DNA of 5,783 nt from Spirochaetales bacterium (lineage in GTDB: Bacteria > Spirochaetota > Spirochaetia > Treponematales > UBA12059), in the NCBI GenBank assembly GCA_004525355.1, contig SPCK01000151.1, positions 1 to 5,783 of the forward strand. The letters run 5' to 3'. The notes beneath the pieces are model-generated. The model had not been told where the DNA came from and searched no databases. It was given only the letters and a program-made list of their open reading frames with translations. How positions within the stretch are numbered: the first letter of the stretch is position 1; every line of letters begins with the position of its first letter. Both the position numbers and the translations under genes were made by a program. Below are positions 1-5,415 of the stretch, piece after piece.

Positions 1-448
1 CCCGCTTACCCATCGCGGCGATTACGTCCAAAATGCCGGCCTTTATGAAGCCGGTAGCCGGGAACGCTGCTTCGAGGGTCGTTACACCGTTCATTTCGGT
101 GATGAAGGCGGTTGCCATCGATTTGTTATTTGGGCTGTGGCTGTGTCCCTTTCCCGTTTCCTCGGATATGACGCGCACCCCGTCAGACTTCTGGAATCCG
201 AAGATCATGTATGAACCGTTCATGCGGGGCGAGCCGACTCCGAAGGACACCCAACCGGCCGTAGCGGCGCTTACCGCCATATACAAGGTTGATCCGTCCT
301 TGGACAATGAAGCGGCTATGGTTATTCCGGACTGGGTATCCGTAATGGAGTATTCTCCTTTTTGTATCGTGCCGTCCTGGATTGGTGTCTGGGCATAAAC
401 CGAAGTGGCAACAACGCAAGCTAGAATGCCTGCCAACACGTTTCGCAT
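1..448 (-). CDS. Secreted DOMON-domain protein, 3' end beyond the window
   Basis: The minus strand is open from an ATG at 448 to the left edge, giving 149 residues with no stop, so the C-terminus is missing. Residues 1-19 form a short signal peptide (MRNVLAGILACVVATSVYA, cleavage before Q20), so the product should be periplasmic or surface-located. Residues 27-149 look like a DOMON domain: after strands at 40-60 comes the signature GWVSFGVGS (65-73), then RMNGSYMIFGF (75-85). DOMON domains are beta-sandwiches that bind b-type haem or sugars. In haem-binding members a Met in this loop is an axial ligand, and Met76 occupies that place. The usual His partner lies nearer the C-terminus and would be outside the window. 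GHSHS (101-105) is a further His-containing patch. The start is supported by AAGGAG five bases upstream. The gene follows the kinase gene by 64 bases on the same strand. The domain call is by motif only; haem or sugar binding is inference. Confidence 0.8.
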   Translation of the reverse strand, partial: MRNVLAGILACVVATSVYAQTPIQDGTIQKGEYSITDTQSGITIAASLSKDGSTLYMAVSAATAGWVSFGVGSPRMNGSYMIFGFQKSDGVRVISEETGKGHSHSPNNKSMATAFITEMNGVTTLEAAFPATGFIKAGILDVIAAMGKR

Positions 449-477
449 AGTGTCTCCTTATACATTAGTATTTATAT

Positions 478-506
478 AATTTACACAGAGGATAGTACTT
501 TTACAA
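478..506 (-). promoter_or_regulatory. Possible weak sigma-70 promoter for the DOMON gene
   Basis: The 64-base gap between the kinase and the DOMON gene is strikingly AT-rich compared with both neighbours. On the minus strand TTGTAA (506-501) and TAAATT (483-478) are 17 bases apart, each matching the sigma-70 boxes at 4 of 6 positions. An overlapping TTATAT lies slightly further downstream. I see no terminator hairpin here, so read-through from the kinase gene is equally possible. Confidence 0.3.
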
Positions 507-512
507 ATAAAT

Positions 513-1685
513 TCAGGCCCTTCTCGGGATGTGTATCGTAAAAACCGTCCCTTTACCCAGTTCCGACTGTACGTCCAGCGTACCGCCATGCGCCTCCACG
601 ATGTTGCGAACGATAAGGAGGCCAAGTCCAGTGCCGCCGCGTCCGGAAGCGGAATAGAATGGTTCAAAGATATGTGAAAGCGTTTCGGGCGTCATGCCTG
701 AACCCGTATCGCTTACTTCGATTACTAGGCTCTCTTCATCGTACCGCGAACTGAGGGTAAGGATGCGTTCATCGGAATCGAGGAGGGCCTTTCGCGCGTT
801 GTCCGCCAGGTTCTGAAGGACACGGGTCATGCGCTCGCCGTCCATAAGGGCAGGTCCGTGGGCCTCCGATTTCACGACAAGCTGGATCGCGTCACGTTCA
901 AGCCGCGGACTCAATGCCGTAGTTATTTTTTCCAGCAGTTCGGTTGGGTCAACGATATTGAAGTCCAGCCTGACTTCCCCCCTCGAGAAATCGAGGAACT
1001 CACCTGCCAGCCGTTCAAGGCGGGAGGTCTCGCCGGACAAGGCTTCGATGGATTTGCGCAGCCTCTCCTGGTCATCGAGATGCATAGCCATAAGCTGTAG
1101 TTGACCCTTGATGATGGATAACGGGTTACGGATGTCGTGGAGTATCAACGAGGAAAAATTACCGAGCGTCGAAAGCCGCTCGTTCCTCAGACGCTCGGCT
1201 TGCGCTCGTTTGAGCTCCGCGTAAGCTCGTTCGAGTTCTTCATTACGCTTGCTCAGATCCTCGACGTAAACTTCGTTGGATCTGCGCACCACGTATGACA
1301 TGGACATCATGACAGAGAGCGCAATGGACGAATGACCGCGAACAAGCGCATGGAAGTCGTCCCGGTAGAGGAACAATACGAGGGTATCCTCGCGGGATAC
1401 TGCCGTTGCAGACCGAGGAAGATCGTCGACGAGTGCCATTTCCCCGAAAAAATGGCCAGGACCATGCACACCCAGAAGATCCGGTTTGGGGTCATTGAAG
1501 TTCTTCCAGACTTCAACGCGGCCCTCTATCACTATATAGAACCGGTCGGCGACAGCGCCTTCGGGGAACAGCACTTCGCCCGGCGCATACCGCGCTTCGT
1601 GGCAGACGGATAGTACCAGCCTGATTTCTTCATCGTCGAGATTTTTGAAGAAATATACGCGTTTCAGGAATTCGAAATGATTCAT
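513..1685 (-). CDS. Soluble cyclic-nucleotide-binding-domain histidine kinase
   Basis: This 390-residue protein has no signal peptide or membrane segment, so it is probably cytosolic. Residues 5-120 are a CRP-type cyclic-nucleotide-binding (cNMP) domain. Its phosphate-binding cassette GEMALVDDLPRSAT (81-94) keeps the Glu (82) and Arg (91) that contact cAMP or cGMP in the family. Residues 140-172 are a charged helix rich in Glu, Arg and Lys, likely a coiled-coil linker. The HisKA dimerisation domain follows with HDIRNPL and phospho-acceptor His183. The ATPase domain has an N box (QNLADNARKA, 291-300), G1 (DTGSGM, 326-331), an F box (IFEPFY, 339-344) and G2 (GGTGLGL, 350-356). All catalytic boxes look intact. 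ATG at 1685 has GGAG six bases upstream. No receiver or output domain is attached and no response regulator is in the window, so the partner is unknown. The gene lies downstream of the flaA pair, beyond a terminator. Kinase identity is firm; the bound nucleotide is inference. Confidence 0.93.
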   Translation of the reverse strand: MNHFEFLKRVYFFKNLDDEEIRLVLSVCHEARYAPGEVLFPEGAVADRFYIVIEGRVEVWKNFNDPKPDLLGVHGPGHFFGEMALVDDLPRSATAVSREDTLVLFLYRDDFHALVRGHSSIALSVMMSMSYVVRRSNEVYVEDLSKRNEELERAYAELKRAQAERLRNERLSTLGNFSSLILHDIRNPLSIIKGQLQLMAMHLDDQERLRKSIEALSGETSRLERLAGEFLDFSRGEVRLDFNIVDPTELLEKITTALSPRLERDAIQLVVKSEAHGPALMDGERMTRVLQNLADNARKALLDSDERILTLSSRYDEESLVIEVSDTGSGMTPETLSHIFEPFYSASGRGGTGLGLLIVRNIVEAHGGTLDVQSELGKGTVFTIHIPRRA

Positions 1686-1704
1686 GAGCTTCTCCGGTCC
1701 ATAG

Positions 1705-1731
1705 AAAAAAAAGGGGCCCTTCTTGGGCCCC
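1705..1731 (-). terminator. Intrinsic terminator of the flaA pair
   Basis: On the minus strand GGGGCCC and GGGCCCC form a seven-base-pair all-GC stem around the loop AAGAA, followed directly by eight T residues. It starts 20 bases after the stop codon of the second flaA gene. The stem can be lengthened by A-U and G-U pairs into the T tract. It is oriented to end transcripts coming from flaA. It sits only 19 bases before the kinase start codon, so it also separates the kinase from the flagellar transcript. Confidence 0.93.
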
Positions 1732-1751
1732 TCCTCAAATAGTCGGTTGGA

Positions 1752-2489
1752 TCACCAACCGTCGACCATGTCGTCCCGGTCGCGGGAATCCTCCGCGAAC
1801 AGGTCGGTAATGGCTCTCAGGTCGTCGAAGTAGATATAATATGAACCGAAAGCCTCCATCGGATCCGCTTCGATCTTGAAGCCGACAATTTTCAGGCCCA
1901 TCTGGCTGGTATAATGATAGTTGCGCTGTATGATACCGGATCGGCCGTCGGGATTCTGGGGCGGTATCGCAACGGAAAGTTTTTTCCAGCCCTGGAAATT
2001 CAACTTGCCCAGCGAAAGCTCAAAACGGTTGTTGAAGAAATCCTCGACCAGGAGCTTCAGCGTGTGGTTATAATTCCTGCCTGCGACCCAGACGGAGATG
2101 GTCTTGGTGATGCCTTCGATAGGCAGAGGTTTCTGGGCAAGGATATATACCTCGTTATAGCCACGGCGGAAGAAATCGATCCGCACGCCATAGGAATACT
2201 TGTCGGCGATTTTCGGATCGATGCCGGCGTAGCGTTCTTCCGGCTTGGGCTCGTCTGCCTTGCCTGCCGGCCCCCCGGAGAAAAGCCGTCCCTGCAGATA
2301 ACCTTCGTCAGGAGAGATGTACGCGTTCCAGAATCCGGCATACTCGAAATTATCCACAGAAACCACCTGAAGTTTCTGTTGCGCCGTATCCGCCCCTATG
2401 GCGTTGGGGTCGGGATTACCTACCGTTTCCTGCGCTGCCACGGAACTGAGAGCGGCGATTGCCATAAGAACGACGATGATTCGTTTCAT
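1752..2489 (-). CDS. flaA: Periplasmic flagellar sheath protein, FlaA family (copy 2)
   Basis: This 245-residue protein starts with a signal peptide (MKRIIVVLMAIAALSSVAA, cleavage near Q20), which fits export to the periplasm where spirochaete flagella lie. FlaA proteins form the outer layer around the FlaB core of the endoflagellar filament. Family-like stretches are ITKTISVWVAGRNYNHTLKL (127-146), a strand-turn motif ending LNFQGWKKL (163-171), and YIYFDDLRAITDLF (218-231). Each has a counterpart in the gene upstream, so the two are paralogues. A region rich in Gly, Pro and charged residues (71-89) and an acidic C-terminal tail ending VDGW are its own. The start follows the upstream flaA stop by nine bases, and that stop codon is part of its ribosome binding site. 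It ends just before a strong terminator, making it the last gene of the operon. In T. pallidum I recall the equivalent as flaA2. The family call is by motif and context; the exact orthologue number is uncertain. Confidence 0.88.
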   Translation of the reverse strand: MKRIIVVLMAIAALSSVAAQETVGNPDPNAIGADTAQQKLQVVSVDNFEYAGFWNAYISPDEGYLQGRLFSGGPAGKADEPKPEERYAGIDPKIADKYSYGVRIDFFRRGYNEVYILAQKPLPIEGITKTISVWVAGRNYNHTLKLLVEDFFNNRFELSLGKLNFQGWKKLSVAIPPQNPDGRSGIIQRNYHYTSQMGLKIVGFKIEADPMEAFGSYYIYFDDLRAITDLFAEDSRDRDDMVDGW

Positions 2490-2492
2490 AAT

Positions 2493-2501
2493 CTCCCCTT
2501 A
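2493..2501 (-). promoter_or_regulatory. Ribosome binding site fused to the upstream flaA stop codon
   Basis: Read on the minus strand, TAAGGGGAG contains both the TAA stop of flaA copy 1 and the Shine-Dalgarno of flaA copy 2, with ATG three bases after it. The purine-rich AGGGG core is about five bases from the start codon. Ribosomes finishing copy 1 would end directly on the initiation site of copy 2, which suggests translational coupling of the two sheath proteins. Confidence 0.75.
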
Positions 2502-3284
2502 GTTGGAAGCTCCGGATCCCCATACGTCGTTCATGAACTTGGGATCCGTCAGGCTGTCGCCGTCATAGAGCGATTCAAAAGTGTCTGTAAGCACCTTGAA
2601 GTGGTCCAGGTAGAAATAGATGGCTTTCTCATATTGCGGCGCATCGGGTCTCGTCGGCGCGGCAACCACTTCTGTCGGCCTGGTCCAGATACGGAACTTG
2701 ACCAGCGTCAACGTCTCGCGCTTGGGCAGGTATTTCTTGGATTGGGGAATGTTCGACGGTAAATTGGCACGGAAGTTCTTCCAGCCGATGTGACTGAGGT
2801 TTCCCATGGGAACGACATGTACAATGCCGGTATAATCCCTGATGTAGGCTTCGATGTAGTAGTCGTAATTGCCCGACCAGATCCACATATTGACCGAATT
2901 GACCCGACCGGGGAGATCGAGCTCCCGGGGAGCGTAGGATATGGATTCGCCGGATCCGGTCTTGGTGCCGGGGACGATGTCAACCCAGTTGTACTCCTTG
3001 CGGTCGAACAGCATGGCGATACCGAGGCTCTTCAGGTTCTTGTCGCTCGGATTCGCGCCTTGAAGGGCTATGGGCCATGTATTGACATAAGCCAGCTTGG
3101 GATAGCCTGCGGTAGCGAATTTGCTGCCGATGACGAACCAAGGCTGAGCATCGGCGTCGTCGAAGCTCTGTACGATCACCGATTCCAGGGTTACGGTGCT
3201 GTCATCGGCGAATGCCTGAACCGCCGACAGCATGAAAATGAAGGCAAGGGACAGGCCGATCGCCTTTACGACGCGCTGTTTCAT
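2499..3284 (-). CDS. flaA: Periplasmic flagellar sheath protein, FlaA family (copy 1)
   Basis: This 261-residue protein has a signal peptide (basic MKQRVVK, then a hydrophobic core to about residue 24, likely cleavage after AFA at 26). The mature protein should be assembled in the periplasm as part of the sheath over the flagellar filament. Visible family-like stretches are VNSVNMWIWSGNYDYYIEAY (128-147), GNLSHIGWKNF (161-171), LVKFRIWTRP (194-203) and YFYLDHFKVLTD (223-234). The same block order occurs in the second copy downstream. A Pro/Ala-rich loop at 205-217 interrupts the C-terminal part. The ATG at 3284 has AAGGAG eight bases upstream and the gene is preceded by a near-consensus sigma-70 promoter. 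It is the first gene of a two-gene operon. Retention of two different FlaA proteins in spirochaetes suggests distinct positions or stoichiometries in the sheath, which is inference here. Confidence 0.9.
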   Translation of the reverse strand: MKQRVVKAIGLSLAFIFMLSAVQAFADDSTVTLESVIVQSFDDADAQPWFVIGSKFATAGYPKLAYVNTWPIALQGANPSDKNLKSLGIAMLFDRKEYNWVDIVPGTKTGSGESISYAPRELDLPGRVNSVNMWIWSGNYDYYIEAYIRDYTGIVHVVPMGNLSHIGWKNFRANLPSNIPQSKKYLPKRETLTLVKFRIWTRPTEVVAAPTRPDAPQYEKAIYFYLDHFKVLTDTFESLYDGDSLTDPKFMNDVWGSGASN

Positions 3285-3338
3285 CCGGATTACTCCTTAA
3301 TAGTGCCCCATCGAATTATCCGACCAAGTGCCGATAGA

Positions 3339-3368
3339 AGTATATTTGGTTAGAAGTTGCCTTGTCAA
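3339..3368 (-). promoter_or_regulatory. Sigma-70 promoter of the flaA operon
   Basis: On the minus strand a perfect -35 box TTGACA (3368-3363) is followed after 18 bases by TATACT (3344-3339), which matches the -10 consensus at 5 of 6 positions. Transcription would start near 3332, giving a leader of about 48 bases before the flaA ATG. AT-rich sequence upstream (about 3369-3385) could act as an UP-like element. The promoter lies entirely between the lipoprotein stop and flaA, so flaA need not depend on read-through. Use of the housekeeping sigma factor for flaA, with FliA reserved for flaB genes, matches what I recall for other spirochaetes. Confidence 0.8.
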
Positions 3369-3386
3369 ATCAAAATACACCCTTTT

Positions 3387-4253
3387 TCACTCCTGACGTA
3401 CGAACTGCCACGTTCCCGGCCATTCTCCGGGAATTTCAGCACGAATCCTGCCTATCAGAGACAAAAGCGAAGCCCCCATGTCCCAGGTGATGGTTCCGAA
3501 AGCCCGCGGCAATGCGGGATATTCCATGGGGGGAGCCATGACGATGAACCGTACGCTTTCGTCGAATGAAGCTTCCGTCCAGCGTTTGACATCCGCGGTG
3601 GAAGCGGAAACGTAGGCAAGACGGATGTCTCGTTCCCGCAACCGGTCGGCGGCCTCGGTGGACCAGCCCGATGGTTCCACTTCAAGAATAGGCACCAGGC
3701 CACCTGCGGCAGCGGAAAAAGCCTCGCTGAATGCCCTGGCCGAGGCATCCGCGTCCTTTCCGGAGAAGATTCCCGCAACGAGGATGCCATGGCCATTGTC
3801 CTCCATCGACATCGATTCCGTCGCCAGCACCGTACCGGCCAGGTCGGCCGCCTCCCTGTCTGAAAAACGGACCGTATAGACCGATCCTGCCGCGGTGTCC
3901 GGAGAGCCTTGACCCATGCATGCTATCTTCAGGTCCGGTCTCGAAGCCAGCAAACCGGGCACTTCCACGCGAAGCAGGGGAGAAAGCAGGACCCATGACG
4001 GTGAGGCTCGATCGATGGCGGCGTGCATGGCGGCCGAAGCTTTTTCTTTCGGTAGGACGACCAACCGGCCAGCTACTCGTCTGAACTGCCCGGCGGCATC
4101 GGGGACCAGCGCGTCAAATATCGGATCGATCAGCGCCAGTCCTCCGGAAGGTCCCTGCGTGCAGGAAATGGCCACCAGGAAGGCAAGTGCGCCTGACAGG
4201 ACGCATGCAGGCATCCTGCGTCGGGGCTTCCGCTGGTGCTTCATGTGCATCAT
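3387..4253 (-). CDS. Putative lipoprotein resembling a BMP/PurR-type periplasmic binding protein
   Basis: I do not recognise a named family with certainty. The protein of 288 residues begins MMHMKHQRKPRRRM, a very basic n-region, then a hydrophobic core (15-30) ending in the lipobox-like AISC. Cys31 would be lipidated, giving an envelope-anchored protein. The mature part alternates strands and helices like a type 1 periplasmic binding fold. VYTVRFSDREAADLAGTVLA (125-144) and GHGILVAGIFSG (154-165), followed by the helix ASARAFSEAFSAAAGG (170-185), resemble the middle of BMP-family lipoproteins. It is shorter than the roughly 330-350 residues typical of them. The open frame extends back to a TTG at 4394, but that would place 47 unrelated residues before the signal peptide and overlap the aldolase ribosome binding site. 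I therefore chose the ATG at 4253, which has only a weak GGA upstream; ATG at 4244 is an alternative. It diverges from fba and precedes flaA by 102 bases. Ligand and role are unknown. Confidence 0.72.
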   Translation of the reverse strand: MMHMKHQRKPRRRMPACVLSGALAFLVAISCTQGPSGGLALIDPIFDALVPDAAGQFRRVAGRLVVLPKEKASAAMHAAIDRASPSWVLLSPLLRVEVPGLLASRPDLKIACMGQGSPDTAAGSVYTVRFSDREAADLAGTVLATESMSMEDNGHGILVAGIFSGKDADASARAFSEAFSAAAGGLVPILEVEPSGWSTEAADRLRERDIRLAYVSASTADVKRWTEASFDESVRFIVMAPPMEYPALPRAFGTITWDMGASLLSLIGRIRAEIPGEWPGTWQFVRQE

Positions 4254-4297
4254 ACTAGTCCATGTCCGGGCGTGTCGCAAGTCCGGATGGCCGGCTC

Positions 4298-4339
4298 TTG
4301 ACGCCTGACGGACCCAGACCCTAGACTTCCAGTTATAAT
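4298..4339 (+). promoter_or_regulatory. Promoter region of the aldolase gene
   Basis: Two overlapping candidates are visible. TTGACG (4298-4303) is followed after 18 bases by TAGACT (4322-4327), matching the boxes at 5 and 4 of 6 positions. A perfect TATAAT lies at 4334-4339, but what stands 17 bases before it (GACCCA) is a poor -35 box, and no extended TG motif precedes it. Either would give a leader of roughly 60-70 bases before fba. Which one is used cannot be decided from sequence. Confidence 0.5.
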
Positions 4340-4392
4340 ATGGAGCGGAGCCATCAAGTTTCGCCCGGAACAGATTTACTGACTCACGTAGC

Positions 4393-4398
4393 AAGGAG
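4393..4398 (+). promoter_or_regulatory. Ribosome binding site of fba
   Basis: AAGGAG stands six bases before the ATG at 4405 and is an ideal Shine-Dalgarno. It fixes the aldolase start. It also argues against the longest minus-strand reading of the lipoprotein gene, whose TTG start at 4394-4392 would fall inside this site. Confidence 0.85.
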
Positions 4399-4404
4399 AC
4401 GCCA

Positions 4405-5403
4405 ATGACCAGCTATAAGGAACTCGGACTTGTCAATACGGTCGAGTTGTTCAAGAAAGCCGTATCCGGTGGATACGCCCTGCCTGCCTATAATTTCAAT
4501 AACCTTGAACAACTCCAGGCCATCATCCAGGCTTGCGTGGAAACCAGGAGTCCCGTGATCCTGCAGGTTTCCTCAGGCGCTCGCAAGTACGCCAACTCAA
4601 ACCTCCTGCGCAACATGGCCCGCGGCGCCGTCGAGTATGCCAAGGAACTGGGGTACGAGATTCCCATTGTTCTGCATCTCGATCACGGCGACAGCTATGA
4701 ACTCTGCGTCGACTGCATAGAGAATGGCTTTTCCAGCGTCATGATCGACGGATCGCACCTGCCGTACGACGAGAACGTGGAATTGACGAGAAAAGTGTGC
4801 GAGTACGCGCATTCCCGCAAGGATTACGTAACCGTCGAGGGTGAGCTGGGCGTGCTGGCGGGAGTCGAGGACGACGTTTCGGCCGAGCACAGCCATTACA
4901 CCCAACCCGATGAGGTTGAGGATTTTGTCGGCAAGACCGGGGTCGATTCGCTCGCCATTTCAATCGGTACCAGCCATGGACGCACCAAGTTCAAGCCCGA
5001 GCAGTGCACCAAGACCGCCGACGGCATCCTGGTTCCGCCCCCGCTGCGTTTCGATATCCTGAAGGAGATCGAGAAGCGGATTCCGGGCTTCCCCATCGTC
5101 CTTCATGGTTCGTCAAGCGTCCCGCCCGAATATATCAAGCTGATCGAAAAATATGGTGGCAAGCTTGCCGACTCTGTTGGCATTCCCGAGGAGCAATTGC
5201 GCACGGCCGCCAAGAGCGCCGTCTGCAAGATCAACATCGATTCCGACGGTCGGCTGGCCATGACGGCCATGATCCGGAAGGTCCTGACGGAGAAGCCGGA
5301 TGAATTCGATCCCCGCAAGATCCTGGGACCGGCCCGCGACGAACTCAAGAAGTTGTACATGCACAAAAATCTGGAAGTCCTCGGTTCGGCTACCAGGGCG
5401 TAA
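4405..5403 (+). CDS. fba: Class II (zinc-dependent) fructose-bisphosphate aldolase
   Basis: This 332-residue cytosolic enzyme reversibly splits fructose 1,6-bisphosphate into dihydroxyacetone phosphate and glyceraldehyde 3-phosphate in glycolysis and gluconeogenesis. HLDHGDS (91-97) carries the catalytic Asp93 and zinc ligand His94. The other zinc ligands are His191 in IGTSHG and His234 in IVLHGSSSVP. VEGELG (144-149) is the conserved Glu-containing loop. KINIDSD (275-281) is the substrate-binding NIDxD motif that favours fructose over tagatose bisphosphate aldolases. SSGARKYA (56-63) is also typical. All catalytic residues are present and the frame is intact. The segment between the two zinc histidines is 42 residues, longer than I recall for the short Gram-positive type. 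Start choice rests on the ideal AAGGAG. An exported protein gene follows after 12 bases, suggesting a shared transcript. Proximity to flaA recalls the T. pallidum gene order, from memory. Confidence 0.97.
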   Translation: MTSYKELGLVNTVELFKKAVSGGYALPAYNFNNLEQLQAIIQACVETRSPVILQVSSGARKYANSNLLRNMARGAVEYAKELGYEIPIVLHLDHGDSYELCVDCIENGFSSVMIDGSHLPYDENVELTRKVCEYAHSRKDYVTVEGELGVLAGVEDDVSAEHSHYTQPDEVEDFVGKTGVDSLAISIGTSHGRTKFKPEQCTKTADGILVPPPLRFDILKEIEKRIPGFPIVLHGSSSVPPEYIKLIEKYGGKLADSVGIPEEQLRTAAKSAVCKINIDSDGRLAMTAMIRKVLTEKPDEFDPRKILGPARDELKKLYMHKNLEVLGSATRA

Positions 5404-5410
5404 GGGGAGG
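5401..5410 (+). promoter_or_regulatory. Ribosome binding site joined to the fba stop codon
   Basis: TAAGGGGAGG merges the TAA stop of fba with a strong Shine-Dalgarno, five bases before the ATG at 5416. This fixes the start of the downstream gene and suggests that its translation is coupled to that of fba. The arrangement is nearly the same as at the junction of the two flaA genes. Confidence 0.75.
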
Positions 5411-5415
5411 CCAGC

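Noticed and set aside
33..398. A 121-codon plus-strand open frame near the left edge.
   Set aside because: It is antisense to the DOMON gene, which has a good ribosome binding site, signal peptide and domain motifs. The plus-strand product has none.
183..419. A 78-codon minus-strand open frame.
   Set aside because: It lies in another frame inside the DOMON gene and has no ribosome binding site or motif.
1914..2762. A 282-codon plus-strand open frame antisense to both flaA genes.
   Set aside because: It spans two well-supported minus-strand genes with signal peptides, ribosome binding sites and a terminator, and its translation shows no recognisable domain. It is best explained by codon bias of the opposite strand.
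3316..3323. A FliA (sigma-28) -10-like element, TCGGATAA on the minus strand, upstream of flaA.
   Set aside because: It matches GCCGATAA at 6 of 8 positions, but no TAAA-like -35 box lies about 15 bases upstream, while a near-perfect sigma-70 promoter is present just before it.
3731..4308. Overlapping plus-strand open frames (3731-4084 and 3916-4308) opposite the lipoprotein gene.
   Set aside because: Their translations are rich in Arg, Pro and Ser, without ribosome binding sites or domains, as expected for shadows of a GC-rich gene.
4298..4339. Pairing TTGACG (4298-4303) with the perfect TATAAT (4334-4339) as one promoter.
   Set aside because: The spacer would be 30 bases, far beyond what sigma-70 tolerates, so they are treated as parts of two separate candidates.
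4254..4394. N-terminal extension of the lipoprotein to a TTG start at 4394.
   Set aside because: It would bury the signal peptide 47 residues inside the protein and start within the fba ribosome binding site. The ATG at 4253 gives a normal lipoprotein signal.
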